Notes under the pieces: model-generated
Databases searched by the model: none
What the model saw: only the letters and a program-made list of their open reading frames with translations
Told to the model about the DNA's origin: nothing
In this document: positions 8,903-17,326 of the stretch, one piece after another
Layout of the letters: every line of letters starts with the position of its first letter
Position numbering within the stretch: the first letter of the stretch is position 1
Origin: Paenibacillus sp. CF384
GTDB taxonomy: Bacteria > Bacillota > Bacilli > Paenibacillales > Paenibacillaceae
DNA: 64,000 bases
NCBI RefSeq assembly: GCF_900106745.1
Contig: NZ_FNNV01000010.1
Location: 1 to 64,000 of the forward strand
Direction: 5' to 3'
Position numbers and translations under genes: made by a program

Positions 8903-9517
8903 ATGTTCGGGAAAGTAGCTGCCGATTTGCTTGGTTTAAGTGATTTAGGATCTGTCATCAAACCGGAAAACTATGATAAGGTCGATTCCGATGACTACGT
9001 CCTGCACGAGGATAACGAGAAAATTTATTTTCTTATCAAGTCCAAATCCGATGAATACTGTTTCACGAATCAAGCGCTCATCCATCTCGACGGCACGAGT
9101 GCAGTCAGCAAGAAAAGAACGCTCCACCGCTACTCCTACAGTGCACATAAGATTTCCAGCGTATACTTAGAAACGGCAGGAACCGTCGATTTGGACGTTG
9201 AGATTAAATTCAATCTTGGCGGTACGCCGTTCACCATAGACGTTCATAAGAAACATATTGAAGAAGTTAAGGATCTCTACAAAGCACTGATCAAAATCGC
9301 CGAGCTCACCCACGAGAATGAAATATCGCTTGGTTTTGCAAGGCAAAGTTTAGATCTGGCCTCCTCGACTGTAAGCCAGATTTATAAAGCGGAAATCGAT
9401 CTCTCCGAGCAGTTCAAATCGATTAACCAGCTTGCTTTCAATTGGCTTGCCGAAACGCAAAAGCAATACAAATCCAAAGATTTCGGTGCTGTATTCGAAC
9501 GTTACATTAACCACTAG
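8903..9517 (+). CDS. yvbH: YvbH-like PH-domain protein
   Basis: A 204-residue protein resembling Bacillus YvbH. The first part (about 1-120) is the bacterial pleckstrin-homology domain once called DUF1696, with IYFLIKSKSDEYCFTNQALI and LHRYSYSAHKISSVYLET as core strands. The rest is the helical YvbH-like oligomerisation extension. The function is unknown; the PH fold is thought to form rings. No signal peptide or membrane segment is seen. GGAGGG precedes the ATG. It lies directly behind the ilvD terminator and shares a bidirectional terminator with the next gene. Confidence 0.8.
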   Translation: MFGKVAADLLGLSDLGSVIKPENYDKVDSDDYVLHEDNEKIYFLIKSKSDEYCFTNQALIHLDGTSAVSKKRTLHRYSYSAHKISSVYLETAGTVDLDVEIKFNLGGTPFTIDVHKKHIEEVKDLYKALIKIAELTHENEISLGFARQSLDLASSTVSQIYKAEIDLSEQFKSINQLAFNWLAETQKQYKSKDFGAVFERYINH

Positions 9518-9545
9518 GCTTTATTATCGGCATGCAGCAACAAGA

Positions 9546-9572
9546 AAGGCGCCCCGAGTCCCGAGGCGCCTT
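9546..9572. terminator. Bidirectional hairpin terminator
   Basis: AAGGCGCC (9546-9553) pairs with GGCGCCTT (9565-9572). It lies between the convergent yvbH and deacetylase genes. T-runs are short on both sides. Confidence 0.65.
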
Positions 9573-9595
9573 CCTTATCCATGCTTGGGTTTCGT

Positions 9596-11032
9596 TTATG
9601 GCGTGTACTCCCCGGCTCCCGCTGCATTCGCACTATCATAAGCAGCAGGTGTAAGCTCCGGACGCGTTCCTTGATGACGCTTAGGCTCATATAATTGCGT
9701 CTTCTTCCACTCCGGTTTCACGTTTGCTTCAGCACCGTAACGCCCCCAGAATTGATCCATTGACATCGCAATAATGCGCGGATCAAGCCGAGAGCCTTGC
9801 TCTGTCAGACGCTTCTTCCCCGAAGGATGAAGCACACGGAGCAAGAGCTTTAAATACAGCCGTGTAGAATAATCGAACAGTCCTTTCGGAATCGGCAGCA
9901 CGCTGAATCCGAATTGCTCTGCGCCGCGATTAATCATGCTGACGCCGTATAACCCTTTTGCATGTTCGTACTCTTTGTTTCCCACAAGCTGCTGGGCTAG
10001 CTTAGGCATCCCCTTCTGCACTTCTCGAATGAGCATAATGGCAACATGCATCATCGACCGTGATTCAGTCATCATTCGCAGCAGCTTATGATTATCAAAG
10101 TGAAGTTCGATGACAGGATCCTTGTGCTCGATTCGTCTGCCGTCCGACAACTCCAACGTTTGTCCCGGATATGGGACAAGCCGGATGTGGAAGATAGAGC
10201 CCTCTCCGCCTGACTTCACGCGGAACAGGACGTGGAACACCTGCTCCCAGCCCATCCAACATGCGATCAACGCTCGCTTGAAGAGACCATGTGTCGCAGG
10301 CTTAGTTTCTCTCGATTTACTGCGATCTCTGTCCGTAAGTGCGATCATGTCCGTAATATGGATAAACTGATATCCGCGTTCACGACCTGCCTCTAAGAAC
10401 GACTCTAATGCAATAAGCATGTTAGCCGGCGCATCTTGATCCGCGCCAAAAGTGGCACCGCAGTCATGAAGAAGCAGCACTTCTCCCGGCCGAAGCTTCT
10501 TCATCATGCGGGTCTTAAGACGTTCAGCCCCGACACGTTTGCGCCAATCGCCGAACAGCGCCGACCATAGAATAATTTGAAGATAACCCAAATTGGAAAA
10601 ATCAAACAGATTGACGATCCCCCACGGAGGTCTGTAGTACGCCGAACGAACGCCGGTTGCCCGGCGAATAATCTCTGATGTGCGATGAATTTGTTTCTTA
10701 ACCGTTCTTGGACGCATAAGCCAATTGGACTTGTGTACGTAATTATGAATGCCGATTACATGCCCTTCAGCATGCATGCGCTGCAATAACTCCGGGTGCC
10801 GTTCTGCATGGATGCCGACGACAAAGAATGTCGCTTTGGCATCGTATTTCTTTAGTAGATCAAGCAGCTGCGGCGTATAGACAGGATCCGGCCCATCATC
10901 GAAAGTGAGGGCAATCTCCCGTTCTGCACGACCCCGTTTAAATACGCGAAAACCAAATGTGCGGCTTATAATTCCAGGTAAAAAAGCATAAAACGTTAAA
11001 AAATAAAATCCCCACAGCAGGAAGTTTTCCAT
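9596..11032 (-). CDS. Polysaccharide deacetylase with C-terminal YkoP-like domain
   Basis: A predicted membrane-anchored carbohydrate deacetylase. The start at 11032 follows GGTGGTGGG and gives 478 residues with a hydrophobic anchor at 4-22. The NodB domain has TFDDGPD at 43-49 (catalytic Asp plus metal Asp), the zinc pair HNYVH, RPPWG and the LLLHDCG segment, so the active site looks complete. After about residue 270 comes a second domain with LELSDGRRIEHKDPVIELHFDN, resembling the YkoP-like domain found after NodB in some Bacilli. The likely substrate is a cell-wall polymer. The frame runs further upstream, but that part lacks a ribosome site. Confidence 0.85.
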   Translation of the reverse strand: MENFLLWGFYFLTFYAFLPGIISRTFGFRVFKRGRAEREIALTFDDGPDPVYTPQLLDLLKKYDAKATFFVVGIHAERHPELLQRMHAEGHVIGIHNYVHKSNWLMRPRTVKKQIHRTSEIIRRATGVRSAYYRPPWGIVNLFDFSNLGYLQIILWSALFGDWRKRVGAERLKTRMMKKLRPGEVLLLHDCGATFGADQDAPANMLIALESFLEAGRERGYQFIHITDMIALTDRDRSKSRETKPATHGLFKRALIACWMGWEQVFHVLFRVKSGGEGSIFHIRLVPYPGQTLELSDGRRIEHKDPVIELHFDNHKLLRMMTESRSMMHVAIMLIREVQKGMPKLAQQLVGNKEYEHAKGLYGVSMINRGAEQFGFSVLPIPKGLFDYSTRLYLKLLLRVLHPSGKKRLTEQGSRLDPRIIAMSMDQFWGRYGAEANVKPEWKKTQLYEPKRHQGTRPELTPAAYDSANAAGAGEYTP

Positions 11033-11201
11033 AATACGTTTTCCCACCACCCTAGTTTCGATCCTTGTCCATTGGAAGAGGGAGTGCCCTAGATGCCTGA
11101 ACCCTTCATTCATTGTAACATAGCACGTACAATAACGGCTACGGAAGTTACAACGAAGAAACACAGCATAAATCGGAAAATTAGGCGAACATAAAGTTAA
11201 G

Positions 11202-11231
11202 TTGGGAAACTCTGTTATTTTATAGTACAAT
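11202..11231 (+). promoter_or_regulatory. Candidate SigA promoter of ytvI
   Basis: TTGGGA (11202-11207), an 18-base spacer and TACAAT (11226-11231), 45 bases before the ytvI start. The rest of the 244-base divergent gap (11033-11276) shows nothing clear. Confidence 0.5.
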
Positions 11232-11276
11232 CTTGATACGTAACCGCATTTCAGCTATTTAAAAAGGAGTCAATCG

Positions 11277-12407
11277 ATGCTTTCCTTCTACCGTAAATAT
11301 TGGCGTACCGCATTCGATATTGCTTTAATCGTTCTGACCGTGTATCTCATCATGCTTGTATTCAGTTATGTATACCGGATTGCCACACCAATATTCCTTT
11401 CTTTCTTAATTTTCATGTTTATTGAGCCTCCTGCACGATGGATGCAGCGACTCGGGATGAAGAAATCCATCGCTTCAGGCATATCCGTTCTTATCTTCAC
11501 ACTCGTCATTGTCGGCGCATTCGTCGGTGCCGGTTTCGTCGTCACGACGCAGGTTACCGGTCTCGCTTCAAACCTCGGTAAGTACCAGGATTTGCTTGTG
11601 GACCAGTTTCAGAAGAATGCCGCCATGCTCGAAGATAAATTCAACGCTCTTCCGCTCTCGCCTGACGTGCTCAACAAGGCCAATGAGATCTTCGGTTATA
11701 TCACAAGATGGGGATCTAATTTGGCGGTGTCGTTCCTGCTCTCGCTTGGCGGGTACCTGAAATCCTTCTCCACCTTTATGATTAACTTCACCATCGGAAT
11801 CATACTCGCTTATTTCCTTAGTCTGGAAATTAAGGAGTGGAAGAAGCTGGCGCAAGAGAAGACGCCTAATACGTTCAAGAAGGCGTTCCTGTTCTTACGC
11901 GAGAATGTATTCTCAGGCATTGCCGGTTATTTGAAAGCCCAAGGCAAGCTAATCAGCATTACGTTCATCGTGATCTTCGTTGCCTTGCTGCTTCTCGGCG
12001 TGCCCAATGCCTTCTCCATCGCGCTGCTATCCGCATTCTTCGATATCCTGCCCTTGCTAGGTGTCGGAACTGTCTTCATTCCGTGGATCGTTTACCTGTT
12101 CATCGTCGGCAACACCACGCTCGCGATTTGGCTAAGCTGCCTATTCCTTGCGGTCGTCTTGACTCGTCAATTTCTCGAGCCTAAGATCACCGGCGACACG
12201 CTCGGCGTTTCTGCTTTTACGATGCTCGCATTCATGATTATTTCACTTTCGATATTCGGGATTGCAGGCGTGATTCTGTCTCCGATTCTAATGATTCTAT
12301 TGAAGGCGTTGTATGATCAACGATACTTCCACCGCTGGATTCATTCACCTAAAGGCGAGTTTGAGCATCAAACCAATCCAGCGGAAGATACGGGAATAGT
12401 GGACTAG
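11277..12407 (+). CDS. ytvI: YtvI-like sporulation membrane protein (AI-2E transporter family)
   Basis: A 376-residue polytopic membrane protein of the AI-2E/PerM permease superfamily, closest in type to the YtvI sporulation subgroup. Seen: two N-terminal hairpins of hydrophobic segments, a long amphipathic soluble region (about 95-150) and five or so further membrane segments. The conserved signature is near ALLSAFFDILPLLGVGTVFIPW. Length and layout fit the family. It is monocistronic behind AAAAAGGAG. Members act as small-molecule or ion exporters, but the substrate here is not known. Confidence 0.85.
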   Translation: MLSFYRKYWRTAFDIALIVLTVYLIMLVFSYVYRIATPIFLSFLIFMFIEPPARWMQRLGMKKSIASGISVLIFTLVIVGAFVGAGFVVTTQVTGLASNLGKYQDLLVDQFQKNAAMLEDKFNALPLSPDVLNKANEIFGYITRWGSNLAVSFLLSLGGYLKSFSTFMINFTIGIILAYFLSLEIKEWKKLAQEKTPNTFKKAFLFLRENVFSGIAGYLKAQGKLISITFIVIFVALLLLGVPNAFSIALLSAFFDILPLLGVGTVFIPWIVYLFIVGNTTLAIWLSCLFLAVVLTRQFLEPKITGDTLGVSAFTMLAFMIISLSIFGIAGVILSPILMILLKALYDQRYFHRWIHSPKGEFEHQTNPAEDTGIVD

Positions 12408-12419
12408 CTGTAACATGGT

Positions 12420-14252
12420 TTAGCGCTTCTGCTTCTGCTGCGGCTGCTTAGCAAGAATATCCATTACCCCGCGGAAGATAACTGTCGCTTGATTGGACGT
12501 TCCCGGTGTACGGTTCTCGGCCAGCACCGCAACAGCATAGCGAGGCCGCTCAGCTGGCCCGTAGCCGACAAACCATTGATTTAGTCTTTCCCGATCACCT
12601 CTTCTAATTTGGGCGGTGCCAGATTTACCGGCAACCGCCCAAATTCCGTTTCGGATCCCTTTCCCCGTTCCGTAATTGACTACTGCCTCCATACTCCTAA
12701 GCAAAGTTCGAGCTGTACGTGCATGAATTCGCCCATATTGTGACGGTGAAGACTGATTGGGAAGTTTCGCCAGCAGCTGTCCATTCCCATACCGAATTTC
12801 ACTAACCAGTCTAGTCTCTTGCACACGACCTTCATGCAGCAAGGTGACGATAAGGTTAGCCGCTTGGAGCGGTGAGAGTTTAACATCTCTTTGGCCGATG
12901 CCCGTTTGCGCCAGCTGACCGCCATCTCTGGCCCCCGGCGGATGAGCGAACACATTTCCCGCTTCTTCCTCTTGGAATTGCCGCAGCGGTCTGCCAAGCG
13001 GCGCAAACGGTCCTTTGCTGCTCCATCCGATCTGCCTGGCAATACCAAGCTGATCTGCCGTCACCAGAAACTGCCGCGCACTCAGTCTCTCCGCAAGTTC
13101 CGCGAATACGACATTGCACGAGCCTGCGAAAGCATCTTGCAGCGTGACATGCCCATGCCCCCCGTCCTTCCAGCAATGGAGGCCATAGCGGCCATAATTC
13201 CCATTGCAATAGAATTGCTCCCCTTCGCCGGAAACACGAGACTCAAGTACAGCCGCTTCCGTCACGATTTTGAATATCGACCCCGGTGTTGCCGCTCTGA
13301 TCGCATGATTAGCTGCATCAAGCCCCGTCGCATCAATCGAGCTTATTGCAAGCTGAGGCCTTGAAATCATCGTTATAATATCTCCGTTAGCCGTATCAAG
13401 GACAACGACTGCTCCTTCTTTGAGTCCTATATGATCCACATAGTTCTCCAGCTGATTCTGCAAGGACAGATCCATGGTCGTCATCACTTTGATCGGGTAG
13501 TATGGATTATTCGGGCTAACGAGACGTAAGTTTAATCCGTGCATAGGCTTGTCCGTTCCATCTGTAAAATAAGACACTGCAGTCGGTCCCGTACCTTGCA
13601 GCAGCGGATCCAGGGAGCGCTCCAAGCCAGCGCCACCGGTCCGATCGCTCAAGCTCATTGTATGTTCCTTCAGCCGTTTGCTGTAATCGACTCGAAGCAG
13701 CTCCGGATGTTGGCTGATGTAGCCAACTGCGTGCATGACGCTGAAGGCAGACGGATAGCGGTTATGATAGGGCAGCACGCGTACGCCGTTAATGTGCAGC
13801 GCATCTATCGCAGCAAGCTGCTTCGCCGATAAACGATGAGGCAATCCCTCTCCCTCCCGCTGCCAGAAGGCGGGTTCGGTTAACTTCTCCAGCCATTGCG
13901 TCAGCGTAGAAGACTGCATGCCTAGCGCCTTGGCCAGTTCTCCGATTTCCTTAGGGTTATCGGTACGAGATTTCATTTGCAGCGGAAATACAGCCAGTGC
14001 CTCGTAAGTTTCCCCCGTAAGCGGTCTACCGGAACGATCATAGAAATCTCCCCTGCCTGTATCCAGCACTAATGTTCGTTCTCGCTGCGCGACAGACTCT
14101 TCCTTCCAATCTGAACTTCTGGCTGTTACGGGCGCAGACGGCATCAGCTGCAGCCATCCGATACGCAGAACAAATAACAGCACCATCGCGCTCAGCATAA
14201 GGAGGAGGATAAAAATTCGCTGTTGTCTGCTTCTTCGCCGTTCTCTGCTCAT
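12420..14252 (-). CDS. Class B penicillin-binding protein (transpeptidase)
   Basis: A 610-residue peptidoglycan transpeptidase. It has a single N-terminal membrane anchor (about 13-32), a dimerisation/pedestal region, then a transpeptidase domain with all three catalytic motifs: SIFK at 325-328 (nucleophile Ser325), SCN at 378-380 and KSGT at 543-546. The region before the catalytic domain contains DRSGRPLTG and GGAGLERSLDP, as in PBP2/SpoVD relatives. There is no C-terminal PASTA domain, unlike SpoVD. A role in elongation, division or cortex synthesis cannot be separated by sequence alone. It is convergent with ytvI, only 12 bases apart. Confidence 0.93.
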   Translation of the reverse strand: MSRERRRSRQQRIFILLLMLSAMVLLFVLRIGWLQLMPSAPVTARSSDWKEESVAQRERTLVLDTGRGDFYDRSGRPLTGETYEALAVFPLQMKSRTDNPKEIGELAKALGMQSSTLTQWLEKLTEPAFWQREGEGLPHRLSAKQLAAIDALHINGVRVLPYHNRYPSAFSVMHAVGYISQHPELLRVDYSKRLKEHTMSLSDRTGGAGLERSLDPLLQGTGPTAVSYFTDGTDKPMHGLNLRLVSPNNPYYPIKVMTTMDLSLQNQLENYVDHIGLKEGAVVVLDTANGDIITMISRPQLAISSIDATGLDAANHAIRAATPGSIFKIVTEAAVLESRVSGEGEQFYCNGNYGRYGLHCWKDGGHGHVTLQDAFAGSCNVVFAELAERLSARQFLVTADQLGIARQIGWSSKGPFAPLGRPLRQFQEEEAGNVFAHPPGARDGGQLAQTGIGQRDVKLSPLQAANLIVTLLHEGRVQETRLVSEIRYGNGQLLAKLPNQSSPSQYGRIHARTARTLLRSMEAVVNYGTGKGIRNGIWAVAGKSGTAQIRRGDRERLNQWFVGYGPAERPRYAVAVLAENRTPGTSNQATVIFRGVMDILAKQPQQKQKR

Positions 14253-14305
14253 GACGTCTATTCCTCCGACTGCTGAAAGGGATTTTAGTACAAGTATCCC
14301 CTTAA

Positions 14306-14342
14306 TAAAAAGAGGCCAATCAGAATGACTCTGATTGACCTC
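14306..14342 (-). terminator. Intrinsic terminator of the LysR-type gene
   Basis: On the minus strand GAGGTCAATCAGAGTCATTCTGATTGGCCTC folds into a stem and runs into TTTTTATT, 22 bases after the LysR stop. Confidence 0.85.
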
Positions 14343-14363
14343 AACTGAGATTCAGGCGTGACG

Positions 14364-15269
14364 TTATTGCTTCTGAAACCGGCTGCAAGCAAAGAATTCG
14401 AGCAGGAAGCTCTGAAAAGACTTGGCTACAAGCGGCAGCTTCTCATTGGAACGATAAATAAGTCCGATTGTCCTTGTCACTTGCGGCGAATTCACGCGCA
14501 CCTTAGCCGGTTTAAGCGGTCCGGACGCGTAAAGCGCCATCTCGGGCAGCAAGCTGACGCCCATGCCTGCCGCAACCAAACCACGAATGGTGTCCGTCTC
14601 TTCCCCTTCAAATCCGATCTGCGGTGTAAAACCAGCTGCCAGGCAAGCCTCCCACACGATTGGCCGAAGCGAGTATCCATCACTGAACAGCACAAACAAT
14701 TCATCCTTTAATTGAGCCAGTTCTATTGACTCTTCGCCGGCAAGCGGATGATTCGGCGGCAGGATCGCAAACAACTCTTCCGTCAAGACGATCTGACCGG
14801 TAACATGAGGATGCTTCTCCGGACATGGCGATACGAAAGCCAGATCCACTTCACCCTTCATCACATCTTGAATTAGGGACGGGAACATCCCTTGTTTAAA
14901 TCGAAACTTCACATTAGGGTTCAGCTTCCGGAAAGCCGCCACAACCTCGGGTATGAGTGAAATGCCCAAGCTGTGCGGAAATCCAAGCCGAATCTCCCCT
15001 TTCTCCGGATCGAGAAATTCTTGAATCTCCACAACGGAGCGTTCCAAATCGGCTAGTATCACTTCTGCCCGCTTCAGAAACAATGCCCCTACAGGTGTAA
15101 GCTGCAGGTTGCGTCCCTTCTGCAGGAAGAGCTTGGCCCCAAGCTCCTCTTCCAGCTGATGAATTTGTCGGCTGACGGCAGATTGCGCCACATGCAGCTC
15201 CTCTGCTGCTTTCGTAACATGCTCCTTCTTAGCCACTTTTACGAAATAATACAATTGACGAAGCTCCAC
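14364..15269 (-). CDS. LysR-type regulator, GltC-like
   Basis: A 301-residue LysR-family transcription regulator. The N-terminal winged helix (1-60) reads ELRQLYYFVKVAKKEHVTKAA then AVSRQIHQLEEELG. It is followed by a linker helix and an effector domain with IRLGFPHSLGISLIPEVV and EEETDTIRGLV-like segments. The pattern is very close to GltC of Bacillus subtilis, which activates glutamate synthase genes. However, no gltAB is next to it; it lies head-to-tail behind a rhomboid gene. GltC-like is therefore a family statement and the target is unknown. Confidence 0.85.
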   Translation of the reverse strand: MELRQLYYFVKVAKKEHVTKAAEELHVAQSAVSRQIHQLEEELGAKLFLQKGRNLQLTPVGALFLKRAEVILADLERSVVEIQEFLDPEKGEIRLGFPHSLGISLIPEVVAAFRKLNPNVKFRFKQGMFPSLIQDVMKGEVDLAFVSPCPEKHPHVTGQIVLTEELFAILPPNHPLAGEESIELAQLKDELFVLFSDGYSLRPIVWEACLAAGFTPQIGFEGEETDTIRGLVAAGMGVSLLPEMALYASGPLKPAKVRVNSPQVTRTIGLIYRSNEKLPLVAKSFQSFLLEFFACSRFQKQ

Positions 15270-15303
15270 TAGCGTCCCCTCTTCTTCTCTATATCAGCTG
15301 CCA

Positions 15304-15924
15304 TTACCGATTATATCGGCGTTTCTTCTTCGCGATTAAATACCAGTCGTATGCATACGCAAGCACGAACCCTGCAAACAATCCGCCAAAATGAGCCCAC
15401 AGCCCAATACCCGGAGCAAATATCGAATACAGAATGCCGAATATCAGTATCGTATATACTGTTTTGCGCGAATCCGGATCGAGCGAGCGTTTCATTAATG
15501 CCAAATAGAGGTAAGCACCATATACACCATAGATCGCTCCCGAAGCACCCGCTCCCGCTGTAGACGAATCGGCGATGGCACTGAATAGATTACCGACGAT
15601 GCCGCACAGCAGATAGAACAGCAGATATTTCACATGACCGAGCATCCGTTCGAGCGGAGGCGCAAACACTAACACGGCAAACATATTGAAGAAAATATGC
15701 GAAATGCTCAAATGCAAGAATTGAGCCGTCACATACCGCCAAGGTTCGGCAAGCGAGAAATAATTGTTGTTCGGCTCACTGTAAAAGAAACCTCGCTCCA
15801 GCAGCACGCCATCCAGTATGTAACGGTCGCTAATGTAGATGAGCAGATTCAGGGCGATAATAGCCGCTGTAACCGGATATAGCCGCAAGTAGCTGCGAAA
15901 ACTTTCATAACGCAGGAATATCAT
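15304..15924 (-). CDS. Rhomboid family intramembrane serine protease
   Basis: An integral membrane protease that cuts transmembrane segments. Six hydrophobic segments are visible. The catalytic serine lies in GASGAIYG, and the catalytic histidine in the last segment in WAHFGGLFAGF, so the Ser-His dyad is intact. HLSISHIFFNMFAV is the typical second-segment motif with the oxyanion His and Asn. The ATG at 15924 has AAAGGAG at ideal distance; the longer upstream frame lacks one. It gives 206 residues. It is 34 bases upstream of the LysR gene and probably cotranscribed. Confidence 0.92.
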   Translation of the reverse strand: MIFLRYESFRSYLRLYPVTAAIIALNLLIYISDRYILDGVLLERGFFYSEPNNNYFSLAEPWRYVTAQFLHLSISHIFFNMFAVLVFAPPLERMLGHVKYLLFYLLCGIVGNLFSAIADSSTAGAGASGAIYGVYGAYLYLALMKRSLDPDSRKTVYTILIFGILYSIFAPGIGLWAHFGGLFAGFVLAYAYDWYLIAKKKRRYNR

Positions 15925-15946
15925 CGTCGTCTCCTTTGCCCTCCTA

Positions 15947-15977
15947 TTGGACAATGGTATTTCATTATAGTTATAAT
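15947..15977 (+). promoter_or_regulatory. Candidate tpx promoter
   Basis: TTGGAC (15947-15952) and TATAAT (15972-15977) are 19 bases apart. The spacing is longer than ideal, and alternative registers exist in the AT-rich stretch. Confidence 0.35.
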
Positions 15978-16020
15978 AATTTGGTATGAACCAATTCCAT
16001 CCTAAGGAGGCTGTTTATTA

Positions 16021-16539
16021 ATGGCACAAGAACGCACAGGCGTTGCTACACTTAAAGGCAACCCGCTTACACTGATCGGCCCAGAACTGAAAATCGGTGA
16101 CCAAGCTCCTGATTTTCAATTGAACAAATCGCTGGTAGAGGTTGTTTCCTTGAAAGACTTCGCAGGCAAAGTGAAACTTGTCAGCGTAGTGCCTTCCATT
16201 GATACAGGCGTTTGCGATGCGCAAACTCGTCGTTTCAATGAAGAAGCAGCAACACTAGGCGATAACGTAGCTGTACTGACAGTGAGCGTTGACCTTCCAT
16301 TCGCACAAGCTCGCTGGTGCGGTGCTGCAGGTGTCGATAAAGTTGTTCTGCTGTCGGACTACAAAAACAACAACTTCGGCGAAGCTTACGGCGTGTTGAT
16401 CAAAGATCTTCACCTCGATATGCGTGCAATCTTCGTAATCGACAGCAACGACACGATTCAATATGTGGAAGTGCTTAGTGAAATGACAGAGCACCCGAAC
16501 TACGAGAATGCAATCAACGCAGTTAAAGCACTCGTATAA
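16021..16539 (+). CDS. tpx: Thiol peroxidase Tpx
   Basis: A 172-residue atypical 2-Cys peroxiredoxin that reduces hydrogen and alkyl peroxides using thioredoxin. The peroxidatic cysteine is Cys65 in PSIDTGVCDAQTRRF and the resolving cysteine is Cys100 in QARWCGAAGV, so the disulfide pair is complete. The thioredoxin-like fold starts at about residue 25 (GDQAPDFQL). AAGGAGG precedes the ATG. It is a single-gene unit with its own terminator, divergent from the rhomboid gene. Confidence 0.97.
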   Translation: MAQERTGVATLKGNPLTLIGPELKIGDQAPDFQLNKSLVEVVSLKDFAGKVKLVSVVPSIDTGVCDAQTRRFNEEAATLGDNVAVLTVSVDLPFAQARWCGAAGVDKVVLLSDYKNNNFGEAYGVLIKDLHLDMRAIFVIDSNDTIQYVEVLSEMTEHPNYENAINAVKALV

Positions 16540-16563
16540 GCTACATAAAGATCAGCATATGAC

Positions 16564-16598
16564 AAAAGCGAGGCAGGGATTCCCTTCCTCGCTTTTTC
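16564..16598 (+). terminator. Intrinsic terminator after tpx
   Basis: AAAAGCGAGGCAGGGA pairs with the CTTCCTCGCTTTTT side of the hairpin. On the minus strand it can also serve the DUF1499-like gene ending at 16605. Confidence 0.85.
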
Positions 16599-16604
16599 TC
16601 GTTA

Positions 16605-17000
16605 TTATATGCCGGTCGTTTTATATTGAGCCAGCTTCTTATCGAGAGTCCGGTAAATATCAATGATGATTCGGTAATTGGATCCAAGATCTCCGAACGA
16701 ACCGCGCGACGCGGAATAAATGTCCACCGCTGCTGTAACAGGATTCACGTTGATAACGGATACAGTAATATCCATTGTACGGCCGGTTACCGTACGTTTC
16801 TCGAGTACGATCTCACCTACGGACTGCACTTCATGAAGCACTTTGTAGCCTTGCATCTTCTTTAGTGTGGAAACAACCTCTTCCCAAGATCTCTCCCGTG
16901 ACAACTTGTAATAATGGGATTTCAGTAACGGATCTTTCGCTTTATCGCCTGTCAATTCATGACTGCGCAGCAACCCGATAAGGGACCGCTTCAAAGACAA
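16605..17000 (-). CDS. DUF1499-like protein
   Basis: A 131-residue protein when started at the TTG at 17000, which lies 9 bases behind GGAGGGGGA. The in-frame ATG at 17045 has no ribosome site. The C-terminal part VDIYSASRGSFGDLGSNYRII matches the DUF1499 hallmark (SASRxGxxDLGxNxxRI). RSWEEVVSTLKKMQGYKVL would be its N-terminal helix. No signal or membrane segment is evident. The biochemical role of the family is unknown. A structured RNA element with a strong terminator lies just upstream. Confidence 0.65.
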   Translation of the reverse strand: MSLKRSLIGLLRSHELTGDKAKDPLLKSHYYKLSRERSWEEVVSTLKKMQGYKVLHEVQSVGEIVLEKRTVTGRTMDITVSVINVNPVTAAVDIYSASRGSFGDLGSNYRIIIDIYRTLDKKLAQYKTTGI

Positions 17001-17067
17001 AGGTAATCTCCCCCTCCAACTTCTATGTACGCTAAGAGATATCATAACATAGTTTCTAACATAAAAA

Positions 17068-17226
17068 AAAGGGGTTGCCCCCTTTTCGCTTGAAGTAAGT
17101 AACCCGCCATGCCGTCCGACTTGCTTGTTTCTGAACCCGCTCTCGCAGGTGGGTGGCCGCAGAAACGTTTTTGAGATCCCTTTTCGAGGGCCTGTCAGCC
17201 GCGTTTCAATTGAGTCTCCCTTAATA
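17068..17226 (-). ncRNA. Candidate structured RNA, family not recognised
   Basis: This is the core of a 326-base gap without a gene (17001-17326). On the minus strand it holds a CCCT-CGAAA-AGGG hairpin (near 17178-17190), an ACC/GGT hairpin with a GAGA loop (near 17137-17152), an AAGCAAGT/ACTTACTT pairing and a strong terminator (GGGG-GCAA-CCCC plus eight T, about 17068-17090). The segment CGTTTC near 17162-17167 can pair with GAAACG upstream or, as CGTTTCTG, with CAGAAAC downstream, giving two exclusive folds. It could be a small regulatory RNA, a leader of the DUF1499-like gene or a long 3' end of the DUF624-like gene. I found none of the riboswitch cores I know. Confidence 0.45.
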
Positions 17227-17326
17227 CAGCCATTGGTTCAAAACAAGTGATAAGCCGTAACGCACATCGCAGGATGTATAGTTATTATAGACGTAACAGG
17301 GGTAAAAGTAAACGTGACATTCACCA

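Noticed and set aside
14364-15269. Calling the LysR gene gltC outright.
   Set aside because: The similarity is clear, but gltA/gltB are not adjacent, so the target genes are unknown.
17100-17170. The plus strand GGTGGGTGGCCGC resembles the T-box motif.
   Set aside because: It would be in the wrong orientation for any downstream gene, and the rest of a T-box leader is missing.
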